Assembly: GCA_900642245.1 (NCBI GenBank)
Contig: CAAAJI010000004.1
Span: forward strand, 148,785 to 200,756
DNA: 51,972 nt
Direction of reading: 5' to 3'
Origin: Fragilaria radians
Lineage: Eukaryota; Bacillariophyta; Fragilariophyceae; Fragilariales; Fragilariaceae
The position numbers and the translations under genes are program-made. Positions 20,405-31,415 of this stretch are shown here, piece by piece; positions within the stretch are counted from its first letter, which is position 1, and every line of letters starts with the position of its first letter. The notes beneath the pieces are model-generated. The model made no database searches. It worked only from the letters and a program-made list of their open reading frames with translations, and was not told the origin of the DNA.

Positions 20405-21460
20405 GAATTTACTTCGGTGCAAAAAAGTTCATTACAGAAACTTGTTTGGGTTCAGAAGGCATAATTTGTTTCAATTGTTCAATATTGTGCAACAAATTTT
20501 CTTTACCCTCACGGTTAGCATAATCCTGGAGGGTGCGTATTGTAACTTGAGCAGTTGCAAGCAATGGACGACTGCTCTTGGATACCACGTTGTTGATGGG
20601 TTTATCGCTTCCTTCTTTGAGTAATTGACTCACAATTTCATCGTCATCAATATAAGTTTCATCAATAGGTTTCATTGAATCTATATTAATCAGCCCCTAG
20701 GCAGAAATATATCCTTCTATCAGCTTTGTAAGGTCCAAACTCTCTAAGATGGAACTTAGTTCAATATCTATGTCTTCATCTAAAGATAAATTGGAAGTGT
20801 TTCGATCAACATTGCTATTTATTTTTGCTTATTGAGGTGCAGGTAAGAGGTCACTTTTGACCCAACATTGGCTGATTACGTTTTCATCTTTTTTCTCAAT
20901 TGCCTGTTGAATCATCTGACAGCTGAGAACTGGCATTGTCACAAACAAAGGCAAAACGGGATGTTCCTTTCTTTCAATGTTACCTAAGAATCAGAGATGT
21001 CTCTTACAAGTTCCCCCATTTTGCCATCCCTTTTGTGAAGTATCACGAATCAAATTAAAAGTCTCATTGATATTCACATTTTTTAAGCAACGGGAATTTT
21101 TGCCGTATGGAGTATTTGCGGTTTGAATCTATGACCATCTGCTCAAACACATGTAATAACCGTCACACGCTCTTTTGATCTCTTTGTATTTGTGTTGCCT
21201 TTGGCTGCAGTTTTATAAGTTCGCAAATACACAGTCTTGTAGAACAGTGCAGTTTCATTGGCATTTATGATATCTTGAATTGATCTGTTCCTCAACTCTG
21301 TCAGCTCGCGTTCTATAATGAGTTTATTCTTCAGAATTCTCGTGATTGCACTCCAGCATATGACAAACTTCAATGCTATAACTTTGTGAGAAAATCCTTC
21401 TTCACCTAAAGCTAAAATTTTCCCTTAAGCTTCCATCAATATTTGCTCCCTATTTTTCAT
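20405..21460 (-). mobile_element. Decayed Tigger/pogo-type transposase
   Basis: Read on the minus strand from about 21460 down, pieces of a pogo/Tigger transposase appear in order. First comes an N-terminal helix-turn-helix (MKNREQILMEA, stop, then GKILALGEEGFSHKV). At 21143-21373 lies the start of the DDE domain with DIINANETALFYK, matching NADETGLFYR with the first catalytic Asp changed to Asn, and then SKERVTVITC. Next is GKNSRCLKN, then DNASSQL matching the second-Asp DNA.SH motif, then ISQCW. At 20409-20675 a frame carries the C-terminal helices TIRTLQDYANREGK. In-frame stops, frame changes and a lost catalytic residue show it is dead. Terminal inverted repeats were not found. Confidence 0.65.
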
Positions 21461-21871
21461 GCGTGAGGGTGCGGGTGTGCTGAATCTTAACTTTGATTGT
21501 GATGATTGCAAAATGTTCCTTACACAATTTGAATTAAATGTTACCCCAGGCTCATAGGCCATTGCCTATTCATCCATTTTAGATCTTTTCGCAATATTAA
21601 TGCACTGTAGTGCGTTAAAAATGTGTAGTATTTCGGATGCATGGGATCAGGGTGCCAATTCAAATATAACCAAAGAGTTTCAATATATTTAAAACTTCTC
21701 CTCAGGCATAGTTCTAGTTGATATGCTGAATTAAAGATTATACTGTTATCAGGGATATTACTGATAATAACTACGTTAATGCTTTGCATTATGCGGAGGG
21801 AGTTTTTGACTACCGGTAGTTTCCGTTCACGGTGGGGGGTAGATTTTTCAGAACGCTCATATCTTCCTACG
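21461..21871. other. Intergenic, promoter side of the ADCK2-like gene
   Basis: No gene is seen. A minus-strand frame (21541-21789) has no recognisable domain and may be the 5' flank of the dead transposon. The right end is the presumed promoter of the kinase gene and includes the TGACGTCA site listed separately. Confidence 0.4.
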
Positions 21872-21879
21872 TGACGTCA
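21872..21879 (+). promoter_or_regulatory. TGACGTCA palindrome before the ADCK2-like gene
   Basis: A perfect CRE-type octamer inside GTGACGTCAC, 54 bases before the ATG at 21933. It is the same octamer, at the same distance, as before DHFR. Function is inferred. Confidence 0.4.
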
Positions 21880-21932
21880 CCCCAAGAAAAGTGCTTGGTG
21901 TTAATCAAAAACGAAGTTTTGAACACTCAGCC

Positions 21933-23700
21933 ATGCTTCCATTAAGGTCCATTGGCACCTTCTCTTCCAGAGCCACACGACTGAAAAGCTCGTTGGTGGT
22001 TAGATGTGTAAAGCATTCTGGCTTCAAATACGCACTTTTTAGTGCTGCCGTTATCCTTCCGACAGCAAGCGATTTATATAACGCTCGACATAGTCATTCT
22101 AGATACACCTCATGTGAGCTCACCCATCATCTCCCATCTGATCAAACTCTTGTGTCTGCTGTGAAGAAAAAAACCGTAAAAGAATCTTCTAATCTAAAGG
22201 AAAAAGTGATGAGGATACTTCGCATGTTTGCTAGAGCCATCAAACTATCGGTTGCTTTAGCACCATTGGTGTTTCTCTTCCCTTTACTTCGTAGTAAATC
22301 ACCTCAGGATGACGCGCATCAAGTTGCTCTTAAAGGAGAAAATGAAGTTCAACTCTCTTGGTTTTCGAGGATATATTTGAATTTTTGCGTAAGGAACGTG
22401 GAATGGTCAGGTGCAGCGGTGATCAAGTTGATGCAATGGCTCAGTTCCAGACCTGACCTTGTGGGTCACGAATTCTGTTCCATTTTTTCCAAATTACAGG
22501 CTAATACCACTCCGCACGATTGGAAGTACACCGAAGAAGCATTGAAAGAAGCTTACGGCGAAGACTGGCATGAAAGAATACATATTGAGAAGATCGTTGG
22601 AAGCGGGTGTATTGGACAGGTATACAAAGGATCCGTGAAAATCAAATCTTCTGGCAAGGACAATAAAAATGAGAAAACTGTAGCAATTAAGGTGCTACAT
22701 CCTAGCATAATCGAAGATTTGGAAGCAGATCTAGACTTACTCCGACTCATGGCCAAAATTTTGCCGAAACTTTTTGAGCCACTTTCATGGCTAAATCCAA
22801 AGGGGGCAGTGGAAGAATTTGGTCGCATGCTCATTTCACAATTGGACCTTAGACACGAAGCGCGGAACCTGCAGCGTTTTAATAAAGAGTTTGAAGATGA
22901 CGTGGATACAATTATTTTCCCAGTCGTCGTTTCTGAGTTCCCTCCGAGCCGCAACGTCCTAGTGGAAACTTTCATCGAGGGTCAACCAATTCTTGAATTT
23001 GCAAAGGAAAATAGTGAAAAGTCGTCAGTGCTTCGACAACTTTGTATCCACGGAATCAGGACTGTTTGTAAAATGATCTTTTTATTGAATCACTGCCACG
23101 GTGATTTGCACCCTGGAAATGTCCTCGTAACAAAAGATTACAAATTGGCTCTGCTGGACGCAGGAATTGTGAATGAATACAAAGATTCAGACCATCAACT
23201 AATCGTTAACGTGTTGACCTCGTTTATTCGCTACGATGGTCGGAGTGCTGGACGTCTATTGATAGATAATTCGAATCTAAGGGAGGGACATGCCCTCGAA
23301 GAAGAACTATTTATGGACAAGATGGAAGAACTCTCGATTAAGGCTCGAAGTGGAAACTATTTGATGGAGCACTTAGGATCCTACATTTCCCAGATTTGCG
23401 AAGCCGCAGCGACACACCACGTATTGATGAACCAAGCCTTTGTGTCTGCTGCCTTGGCAATTAAAGTACAAGAAGGCATTGTTTTATGTAAGGAGAAATG
23501 TTTACAAATCCTTTTTATTTTCTAGGAAGAGCTCTCACGTTTATTCCCTATTCTTCATTACATGTAACACAGCTTTGGATCCAAGTATAGAAATTTGGAG
23601 AGTAGCAAATCCAATCATATTGAAGAGTGAAGCTAAGCGACAAGCCCTAAACCTTTTTAAATTCGGAAAATCAAACGAGTCAGCAAAACTCTTTCAGTAA
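21933..23700 (+). CDS. ADCK2: ADCK2-like UbiB-family atypical kinase
   Basis: Exons 21933-23487 and 23573-23700 join in phase across an 85-bp GTAAGG..ACAG intron, giving 560 residues and restoring the family's C-terminus (KVQEGIV, then LDPSIEIWRVANPI). Without splicing the frame ends a few residues into the intron. The Arg/Ser-rich start suggests mitochondrial import, with a hydrophobic helix at about 103-119. Family marks in order: the KxGQ-like KLMQ at 165-168 in a WLSSRPDL context, the Ala-rich-loop equivalent GSGCIGQVY at 223-231, AIKVLH with the lysine at about 253, HGDLHPGN at 389-396, and DAG (for DFG) at 409-411. The GSGC loop and SSRPDL context point to the ADCK2 subgroup. UbiB/ADCK proteins support coenzyme Q and lipid metabolism in mitochondria; ADCK2 is linked to CoQ level and fatty-acid oxidation. 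The exact substrate is unknown. Confidence 0.8.
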
Positions 23701-24318
23701 ATCAAATGACATTATGCTTATCTGAAATTGCTCAACAATACATTGAAGGACGCAAGAGCATAGTGCAATCTAAGGAAAATCTTTTTAAATGAGTAATAAT
23801 TTTGAAAAAAAGATTCATTCCAATGCTAGGTCTCAATCTCTGACCTATCTCTATAACCTAAGTTGTGAAATAATTTGATAAAGCTTTAGTAGTAACAACA
23901 GCTCTTCAAGAACTTTTAATACTTCACGATACAGTTAATCAATGTTGGCTTTCCCCACAGCAGTTCGCTTTTCTCTTTGATGATGTTCGCTTTTCGATAA
24001 ATGACACCTTTTGTCTTTGGATGTCATGTGAAATTCAGTAATCCATGTTGAAGATACAAATTATTCAGCAAAAGCATTAACCTTTCGATTTTCATCAATT
24101 AACACGAGTTATGATTAGCCATTAATTTTAATGTAAAAGCGAAAACTATTGTAGTCATGTTGTTGGTAGTTCAAAGCGTTTTGCATACTTCCTTGCGACG
24201 TAGTTCTAATTCTAGAATTTTATCCGATTATTTGACGCCCATAACCCTAATTTTTCTCCACCATTCCTTACCACCTAATAATTAATTTGAAACTCGTTAA
24301 TTGTTTTGTATTTCGATC
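23701..24318. other. Intergenic, promoter side of the CCDC137-like gene
   Basis: About 620 bases without a coding signal. TGACGC at 24233-24238, 86 bases before the next ATG, resembles the weaker relative of the TGACGT core. Confidence 0.45.
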
Positions 24319-25236
24319 ATGGGACGTGTCGCACGTTACAAGAAGATTAAATCATGTGATCCTTTTGCCAGAAATGGTATGGGCATGATGTCCTTCATGT
24401 GGGGTGAGGGAGATAATGGACAACGTCAAAAAAAGCGCAGCAAAACATCTGAAAAGTTACGTCATTCCAAACAACAACGTAAAAAACTACGCCGCCAAGA
24501 TGATGATGACAACCTCGATGATTACTTTAATCTTCCACCCTCAGATCAAAAAGATGAATTCATCATGGAAGATATGGTTCATAGTATTCAAAAGCAAGCA
24601 CCACCCGTCAATGTCTTGAACACCTTGGATCCATCCGAACAAAAGTCAGAAGCATTTTCATTTCCTGATCTAAGCCATACTCATGTAGCATCCGGTCCAA
24701 AAGAAGCTCTATCTCTTGACCAAGAACTGAGGGCTAGTCGATTTTTGAAACTGGATGTTTCGCAACCGTCCTCTAATGTATTGAAAAAGTCAGACAGCCT
24801 CGTGGAGGGTCGAAAAGAAGGAGAGAGCAAGAGAGCCTTTTCAAAACGAATGAAACTGGAAGTTCAACGTGCTCTTCGAAAGGAAAAGGTTCTTCAAACA
24901 GATAATACCGAATCCAAGAAGCGAAAGAAAGAGTATTTGAAAGAGAGAAAGGAAAAGAAGAGAAGGAAACAACAACCACAAGCTCCAGAATTCGATTCTA
25001 CAGAATCTCTCCGGAGAGAAATACCATGGAATGACCAGGCTGAACGACCACCTACTTTTTCTGTATTACCACGTGGGGCTGTATCTAAGACAAAAGGATC
25101 GCATAACCCCTCTTCAGATTCCACGCTACTGACTGCATCGAAGCAACATGCAGAACAACGGGCCATGGAGCGCATGAGAGAGATGGTTCAAGAGCGTTAC
25201 GCCATACTCAAAGCACAGCGTAAGCATCAAAAATAG
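24319..25236 (+). CDS. CCDC137-like basic nuclear/nucleolar protein
   Basis: A single exon of 305 residues from the ATG at 24319 (MGRVARYKKIKSCDPFAR). It is highly charged: a basic N-terminus, an acidic DDDDNLDDYF stretch near residue 60, then Lys/Arg-rich helical segments (KRAFSKRMKLEVQRALRKEK; KKRKKEYLKERKEKKRRK). Near residue 235 a conserved-looking IPWNDQAERPPTFSVLPR segment resembles the FGEVV..PP.LT..PR motif of the coiled-coil protein CCDC137. The family is poorly understood; human CCDC137 is nuclear/nucleolar and linked to receptor sequestration and chromosome-associated RNA. Several nuclear localisation signals are evident. Its 3' end is only 40 bases from the convergent ADCK1-like gene. 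Family assignment is moderate. Confidence 0.6.
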   Translation: MGRVARYKKIKSCDPFARNGMGMMSFMWGEGDNGQRQKKRSKTSEKLRHSKQQRKKLRRQDDDDNLDDYFNLPPSDQKDEFIMEDMVHSIQKQAPPVNVLNTLDPSEQKSEAFSFPDLSHTHVASGPKEALSLDQELRASRFLKLDVSQPSSNVLKKSDSLVEGRKEGESKRAFSKRMKLEVQRALRKEKVLQTDNTESKKRKKEYLKERKEKKRRKQQPQAPEFDSTESLRREIPWNDQAERPPTFSVLPRGAVSKTKGSHNPSSDSTLLTASKQHAEQRAMERMREMVQERYAILKAQRKHQK

Positions 25237-25276
25237 CTGTAACTACAAGGATAACAACTTATTTGGTATTAACGAT

Positions 25277-27262
25277 TTACAAGAATTGAGGTTTGAGTAA
25301 TTTTCTCTCGTTCCACCATTGCATCCAATTGTGTACTTCTATACGGAATAAAATTGAATAATATTGCATGAAAGCTGAAATCCAGTCCCTCCAATCGCAA
25401 CCCGGCTGTGATATTTTGTTCAAGTATACAGCTCGGGACGCATACTTACCAGTAATGATCAAGGTGTTCGTTGGAGAACCCAGCACATGATCGATGTGTC
25501 GAAGACAATCATTCATCTTAAGCAACAGTAGCATCTGTCTCGGCAATGTGCCTAGAATTGCAATGATATCCTTGAAAAAATGTTGAGCATATCCTGTAAT
25601 CATAGCCTTGTCTGATTTAGCATCTCGAACTTTGGATGAAAGTGATCCGGTTTTTGCTCGTTCCATGATTTCATCGTAAGGACGTGAGGTAAGCATGGCA
25701 GCAAGGAGGGTATACATCTCCTCAACTCCTAAATCTTTGCAAGCTGTTTTAATACCTTGGAGGTCTGCTAACATGAGAGATTGCCAGAGATTCGCGTAGC
25801 GAGCTCGAAAATTATTATCGATATCCTTATACAAACCATGATCAATTAGAACCATCTGAGGCTTCCCATTTATCTCACGAATGAGCACGTTAGCAGGATG
25901 TGGATCAACATGGACTGGTGAATCGGCAACAAATACTTGAGAACTAAACACTGAAGATATCAGCGAGGCAACATCCCGCTTAGAAAGGCCAGCTTTTGAT
26001 ATGGCGGCAAGGTCAGTCGCTGGAAAGCCCTCTTCAAATTCCATGCACAATACGCGACTTGATGAATAACTCCACAGAATCTTCGGAACGACACAGTTTA
26101 ATCCTGATTGCTCAAGGAACTTTCCAGCTCGTTCGGCATTCTTACCCTCATTTAGAAAGTCTAGTTCTTTCGGTAATTGTGGTGCAATTTCATCCGCAAT
26201 CCAACCCCATGTGAAGTCCTCGAAAAGACTTTGCAATGTTTTGACAACCACAGAAACAGCGAATAGATCTCCAGAGGAAGTCTCACGCAAACCTCGGTGT
26301 TGACATTTGATGGCAAGCTTCTTCCCTGTCTCCTTTTCGTAAGCAATATGTACCTGCGCCAAAGAGGCTGATGCAATCGGTTCACGATCGAAGGAATCAA
26401 ATAGCTCGTTGGGGTGCCTACCGAGATCTTCTTCGATGACACGACAAACGTCATCATAAGCTAACGACAAAGAATGCAGATACACGTTTTTCAATTCATA
26501 TTATTTTGGGGTAAGAGTAATCCACGTTTACCTTGTACATTAATAGATTTCATGATTCAACTTACAGGATTGCGGAGCACCATTATACAACGATGATAAG
26601 ACTTGAATGTATTCCGATGGAATCAAGTAGTCCAGATTGGCTAAATGCTGTCCAATTTTAATGTATACACCACCATTCGTTCTGCATAGCTTTAGAAGAC
26701 GTTGCGCTGCCCTCTGATGGATGCTATCATGGTTTCCTAACAAATCCAACTCAGCCTCTGCCTTTGCCAATTGCTCTGCAGCTAGATGCACTGCTTCTTT
26801 TTGACCCCTTACATAATCCTCTCTCGACAATCCTGAATTCTCAATCAAATCATTTGATTTGGGAGAAGTGTAGGCAATTTGAGCTTCCTCAAGTTCTTTT
26901 CGAAGTTTCGCAACCTCTCGTTCCCATTTCAAGCGTTCGGGATGACGGGGTTTCATGAAATTCCATGAAGGTATAACATTCCATTTTTCAATTTCATAAT
27001 CTAAAATTATTTGTATCGCAGTCGAAACCAAGCGTAACGCCCTCACGCTTGCTTCTAAAGTTGGTAAAATTAAACCTGGCGACTTGTCAAATTGAAGGAC
27101 TCCATCAAGGCTAGAACTTGTTCGATGAGTCGCATGATAAGAACCAACACCAATTGACACAGTTGTAACAAAGGTTAACGCATTGGTAGTCCGCCATGAC
27201 GGTTGAAACGTTCTTCCACGTAAGCCTAAAGCGATGAACCGATTCATTTGTCCTCGGAACAT
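25277..27262 (-). CDS. ADCK1: ADCK1-like UbiB-family atypical kinase
   Basis: Exon 1 (27262 down to 26566) and exon 2 (26460 down to 25277) join across a 105-bp GTAAGT..TTAG intron, giving 626 residues. Splicing restores APQSS then YDDVCRVIEEDLG, as in the family. An in-frame ATG at 27331 would add 23 residues, but MFRGQMNRFIALGLRG at 27262 looks like a mitochondrial presequence. An inserted charged coiled region (RLKWEREVAKLRKELEEAQ) precedes the core. Marks: KIGQ at about 202-205 followed by HLANLDYLIPSEY, ASASLAQVH at 262-270 (Ala-rich loop), AIKCQH at 282-287, VDPHPANVL at 417-425, and DHG (for DFG) at 439-441. The LIDHGLY form is typical of ADCK1, a mitochondrial protein linked to inner-membrane structure. 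It forms a convergent pair with the CCDC137-like gene. Confidence 0.8.
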
Positions 27263-27331
27263 TTTTTCTCGTTTTCTCGTTGTGAAAGTAAGAAAAATAC
27301 ACAAGTCTAAATCTAAATCTGAGTCATCCAT

Positions 27332-28732
27332 ATAAAGTATCTCGTCGGTACATAAAATTTTAGAAAACGTAGCAGATGAAAATTAATGTGCATCTCTCAG
27401 AATCACCTATTTCAGAGTTCTGGAAGCATGACTTATTCAATACCTCATTCAAACTATGAGACAATGAAAGGCTATGTTGAATGTAACGGCAGATGGTTTA
27501 AGCTTGCGGAAAATATCATATTCCTATCTATAAAGTTTCAAACGTTTCTCTGCATTTAGTATTGTATTGTCTTGGTTCAAGACTGCATGTGGAGGTTTCG
27601 GATTTTCTTATAATTTTTGACATGCCCAACATAGTGCTCTATATACTGAGGATTTGATTCTGTCACTCTCCAGTTCCGTGAAACGTTCCAATACGCCTGA
27701 AGATAGTAAGGAAGTCTGTCTTAAATAAACACCAACTAAAGGAATAGCAAATGAGAAAGAATTGCTATCAAACTCAGTATGTTCAATAGGGATTAATCTC
27801 ATCCTAAAGAACTAAAAGAATCACTGACTTTTTTAAAGGCTTGATTGATGGGAAGACACAGTTTATATGAGTCAAGGAGTCCAAACAAAAGTCAGGTAGC
27901 AAGCTTGCCTACACGTAGAGAGTGATGAAGCAAGATTTTGAAGAAGTGCCTAAGATGATGAAGAAAGCTTTTTATGGTGATGGAAAGCAAGGGTTGCGAA
28001 AAATGTTGTAGAAACGGAGAGTCGTGAGGTAATTATGTGTTAACCCAGAATTGATTTTTTTAATTGAAATTGGAAAAATAAGTAATCAATTTGAAACTTT
28101 GATCGGGATTATCATATTTCAACGAAGAAATCATCATGGGGCAGTAGTGACTTCACTTGTAAATGTGGCAATAAAGGCTTTGACTTTTAACAAAGGCTTT
28201 GACTATCCCAGTTATTTTGATATTATGGAGAAAACAGGAGAAGAAGTAACAACACAGCTTTTTCACCGTAGCAACAAAGCATAGGCAGTGATCAAGTTTT
28301 GCTTTTCTACTTTCCTGATGTCAACATTCAAACACGGGTGCTTTTGAATAACTATCATTGAATCATACAGACATGGAGAGGGGTTAGATAAGGTATATTT
28401 TGTCATAGGTTCAAGTGATACTAAGATAAATTTTGTTCCCGACTTAAAGGCAATCAGCTTCTAGAATTAGATAAATACATTGTTGACTTGCATATTTTGA
28501 GTTCATGAAAAACATTCTAGCAAAATGCAAAACTTAACTATCTTTGTAGATTTAAAACTATATTTCAATAATCCATATAAACTCAAGATTTGAGACATTC
28601 TTAGTGCATCTGTTTGGAACGTCCGTCATTGGTCCACGTGGTGGAATTGAGGTTAAGTCGGTTGAGTTTTGGCAAAATTCCAGAAATTTGCTTTCATAAC
28701 TTTGACAATCACAAACATGGTCGTATTGGATA
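27332..28732. other. Intergenic between divergent genes
   Basis: About 1.4 kb between the ADCK1-like and ankyrin genes. Open frames at 27608-27802 (minus) and 28051-28284 (plus) have no recognisable domain. The plus-strand frame sits in a longer region, 27840-28440, with broken but coding-like composition that could be decayed transposon sequence. This could not be assigned. Confidence 0.4.
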
Positions 28733-30253
28733 ATGACAAATGTTGATTTACGAAACCGAGCATTGCGAGGGCGAATTTGTACCGAAGTTCTGGATGCAGC
28801 AATCCAACTGTGTGGAGGTTCTCAATCCTCAGCTGAGTTGCTTACCTTAGTGCCGCCTACTATTTCTTTTCCCAACAAAGATAAGAATGGAGATAATGTT
28901 TCCGGGAAACCTCATGATGTGGAAATCCGAATTGCACTGAGTTTATTTCATAAGACGAGGACTCAAACGAAGCATGCGTCTGGTTCCTCATCAATTGAAA
29001 TCACTTCGGACTATGGACTTGTTCGAACCGTTTCATCACCCTATGAACTTGCTAATTTGTTTGCTGAGATATTAAGTCAATCCTGGGATGTACGTTCGGA
29101 CAGCTCAGGAATCCTATGCTTAGTGACTGAAGAACGCTCTCAAAACCTTCGATCTATGAATTTATTACCATGTCCAATATGTGTCAAGTGGTGTAAAGGT
29201 GAAAAGGGTTTATGGTGGCACCAACAACGTGTCCATGGAAGGGAACATAGTCAAGCGTCTGAGCAAGCATCCAAGGAACGAACGATTCTTGCTCTTATCC
29301 GGTACATGCCAGAAGAAAATACAACAGCTCAGAATAAGCATTGCTCTTCATTGCCATTGGTTGAACCACTTCAAAAGCCTCAAGAAACTATGGACATATT
29401 TGAGATGGCTCGTCGAGGTTGCCTCGAGGAAATTCAAACCTTACTATCCAATGATATTAAAACTGCTCATAGACAGGATTCGAAGGGGTCGTTTCCATTG
29501 CATTGGGCTTCAGGGTTTGGTCATCTTAATGTTGTCCACTATCTCGTCGAGGTTTGCAAGTGTGACCCAAATGTTGGCCAACGGGGAAAGAGATCATTTT
29601 CGGGTAGAACACCATTGCATTGGGCCGCCCGAAATGGTCACTTGGACGTTGTGAAATACTTGGTAGAAAATTGTAACGTTCAAATGGATTCCACTACTTT
29701 GGATGGTACGTCCGCTTTCTGTTGGGCCTGCTGGCAAGGGCATTTGGACGTTATGATGTATCTTCAGAAATGTGGTTGTGACATTCACAAAATGAATTCC
29801 TTTGGCTGTAATGCTGTACTTTGGTGTGCACAGGGCCAACAAAATGATCTCCATAGTATGAAGTGGCTTGATAGTATGGGTTGTCGAATGGATTTGATAA
29901 ATTCCAATGGACATGGTACGCTTCATAAGGCAGCGCAACGAGGCAAAGCTGATATGGTTCATTGGCTCTTTCGGCATACTAAATCCATCACCTTTGCCTG
30001 GTTAGGACCAGATTCAGATGGATGTTGTCCATCCGACCTTGCAGGAATGGAGGGTCATGTCGACCTAGCCATGCTGATTGTGGACTACGAAATGCAAATC
30101 TTGAAGCAACTATTGGAAAACAGCCATGAATCTATCCCGGACTGGCTACTGCGGATCGGACAAAACCTAAATGTCAGATCCTATGATTGGGAGCCTTGGG
30201 GTGGAGTTAGGAGACTTCAAAAGTACTATCTAGATGAAAAGCTTTTATCATAA
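28733..30253 (+). CDS. C2H2-type finger plus ankyrin repeat protein
   Basis: A single exon of 506 residues. Residues 1-140 have no recognised domain. A lone finger-like motif, CPICVKWCKGEKGLWWHQQR followed by VH, gives possible ligands Cys147, Cys150, His163 and His168. From about residue 225 to 455 there are six ankyrin repeats, the best being FPLHWASGFGHLNVVHYLVE and TPLHWAARNGHLDVVKYLVE. Later ones are looser (FCWACWQGHLDVMMYL; TLHKAAQRGKADMVHWLF). Ankyrin stacks bind proteins, and the finger may bind protein or nucleic acid. No kinase, channel or membrane segment is present. Its 3' end converges on the fibrillin gene 230 bases away. The partner is unknown. Confidence 0.75.
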   Translation: MTNVDLRNRALRGRICTEVLDAAIQLCGGSQSSAELLTLVPPTISFPNKDKNGDNVSGKPHDVEIRIALSLFHKTRTQTKHASGSSSIEITSDYGLVRTVSSPYELANLFAEILSQSWDVRSDSSGILCLVTEERSQNLRSMNLLPCPICVKWCKGEKGLWWHQQRVHGREHSQASEQASKERTILALIRYMPEENTTAQNKHCSSLPLVEPLQKPQETMDIFEMARRGCLEEIQTLLSNDIKTAHRQDSKGSFPLHWASGFGHLNVVHYLVEVCKCDPNVGQRGKRSFSGRTPLHWAARNGHLDVVKYLVENCNVQMDSTTLDGTSAFCWACWQGHLDVMMYLQKCGCDIHKMNSFGCNAVLWCAQGQQNDLHSMKWLDSMGCRMDLINSNGHGTLHKAAQRGKADMVHWLFRHTKSITFAWLGPDSDGCCPSDLAGMEGHVDLAMLIVDYEMQILKQLLENSHESIPDWLLRIGQNLNVRSYDWEPWGGVRRLQKYYLDEKLLS

Positions 30254-30485
30254 GATATGTCACAACGTGCAGAAAGTTTTTCTGTAACTCATAAGCATTC
30301 AGAAAGATTAGAAGTTAGCTCATTCTTTGCTGTTTACCTTTCGGTGCATTACTTCTAAGGTTCTGGGACAATTAATTTGGCATTCGATGCCTGAATGTTG
30401 TTTTCCATCCAAGATTGGTGGACGCCACATGTGTTCCATTGCGAGCTTAAAATTGTTCGATCGCACGAAAACAACGATGGTTCAA

Positions 30486-31415
30486 TTATTCGGACTGAGA
30501 AACTGTACGAGATAGAACAAACACGGATCCCTTATGACCGCGAGTTATGCGGATGGTGTCATCAATGTAATCGGTCCTCAACCAACCTTTTGGTCCTAGC
30601 AGTCCAAGGGGGAAGGTAGCACTCACTCGACTCTTGGGTACGACAAGACGAACCGAATGAAATTTCACATCGATGCGTCTAAAATTATCTGGATTTGGCT
30701 TAAGTTTGATATCCACTAGCAATGTAGCCTGTCGCTTCTGACGTCCAGGGAATTGAAATGTCACAACGTTGCGGACCCGTTCGTTCTTCAGGTCGATTAT
30801 TTGATTGCTACGAGCTGACCCTTGTTGGAATCCAATTCGCTCTAGTCGATCTTGTATCGACCGGGGTAGGAAAGGATCTGATCGACCTTGCCCGTTAGGA
30901 TTATTACTGTACGCTTGATTCTCAATTGGGCTTTCATTCGATTCAAAACGAAACGAAATATAAATAGGTAAGTATTTCAAGCAAAATCGTTTACACTAAT
31001 CGTTTCATCGAATTACTTACTTGATCATGGCTCGAAGAGGATTTCTTCTCCATTCATTACTTTGTCGATCCTGCGCTGTCCAAAGAAGCTCCCAATTCCC
31101 AGCCAGACTTTGAATGACGTCCTCGTCCTGGGTAGGACAATTTCTCTCTAGTTCATCAACTTTGTCCAAAATCTCCTTGGTAAGTTTCCTTGATGTAGGA
31201 GCATTACTTGGAGTTGATTTTAAAAGATCCAGAAGCTCCGATTTTATAGTAAGTCTTTGGTTATCGGTCTCAATGTCATGAGAAGCCGCAGACCAACATA
31301 GCGACGACAATGACAAAGAACTTGGCGCTACCGATCTGAAAACTGGTAGAGTATGGAAGCCAGCGGATGTATGTCTCCCCAATAGAAACGAAAATATCAA
31401 TATGAATTTAGTCAT
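30486..31415 (-). CDS. Plastid lipid-associated protein (PAP/fibrillin family)
   Basis: Exon 1 runs from 31415 down to 31021 and the donor is GTAAGT. Exon 2 runs down to 30486 and most likely begins at 30930 (279 residues); an acceptor at 30906 also keeps frame and would drop eight residues. The start was placed at MTKFILIFSFLLG, a signal peptide followed by TSAG and Phe20. This is like the bipartite signal, with Phe after cleavage, used for import into complex diatom plastids. The mature part has PAP/fibrillin marks: ELLDLLKSTPSNAPTSR, LERNCPTQ, AGNWELLWTAQDR, a middle beta region, and the end GWLRTDYIDDTIRITRGHKG then FVL. Fibrillins bind lipids at thylakoids and plastoglobules and help under light stress and in plastoquinone balance. 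Confidence 0.8.

Noticed and set aside
19910..20422. Overlapping frames on both strands near the dead transposase
   Set aside because: No domain content on either strand; they lie beyond the transposase C-terminus and are probably its non-coding flank.
28051..28284. A 77-codon frame upstream of the ankyrin gene
   Set aside because: It has coding-like composition but no recognisable motif and no supporting exon; it is possibly decayed transposon sequence but could not be named.
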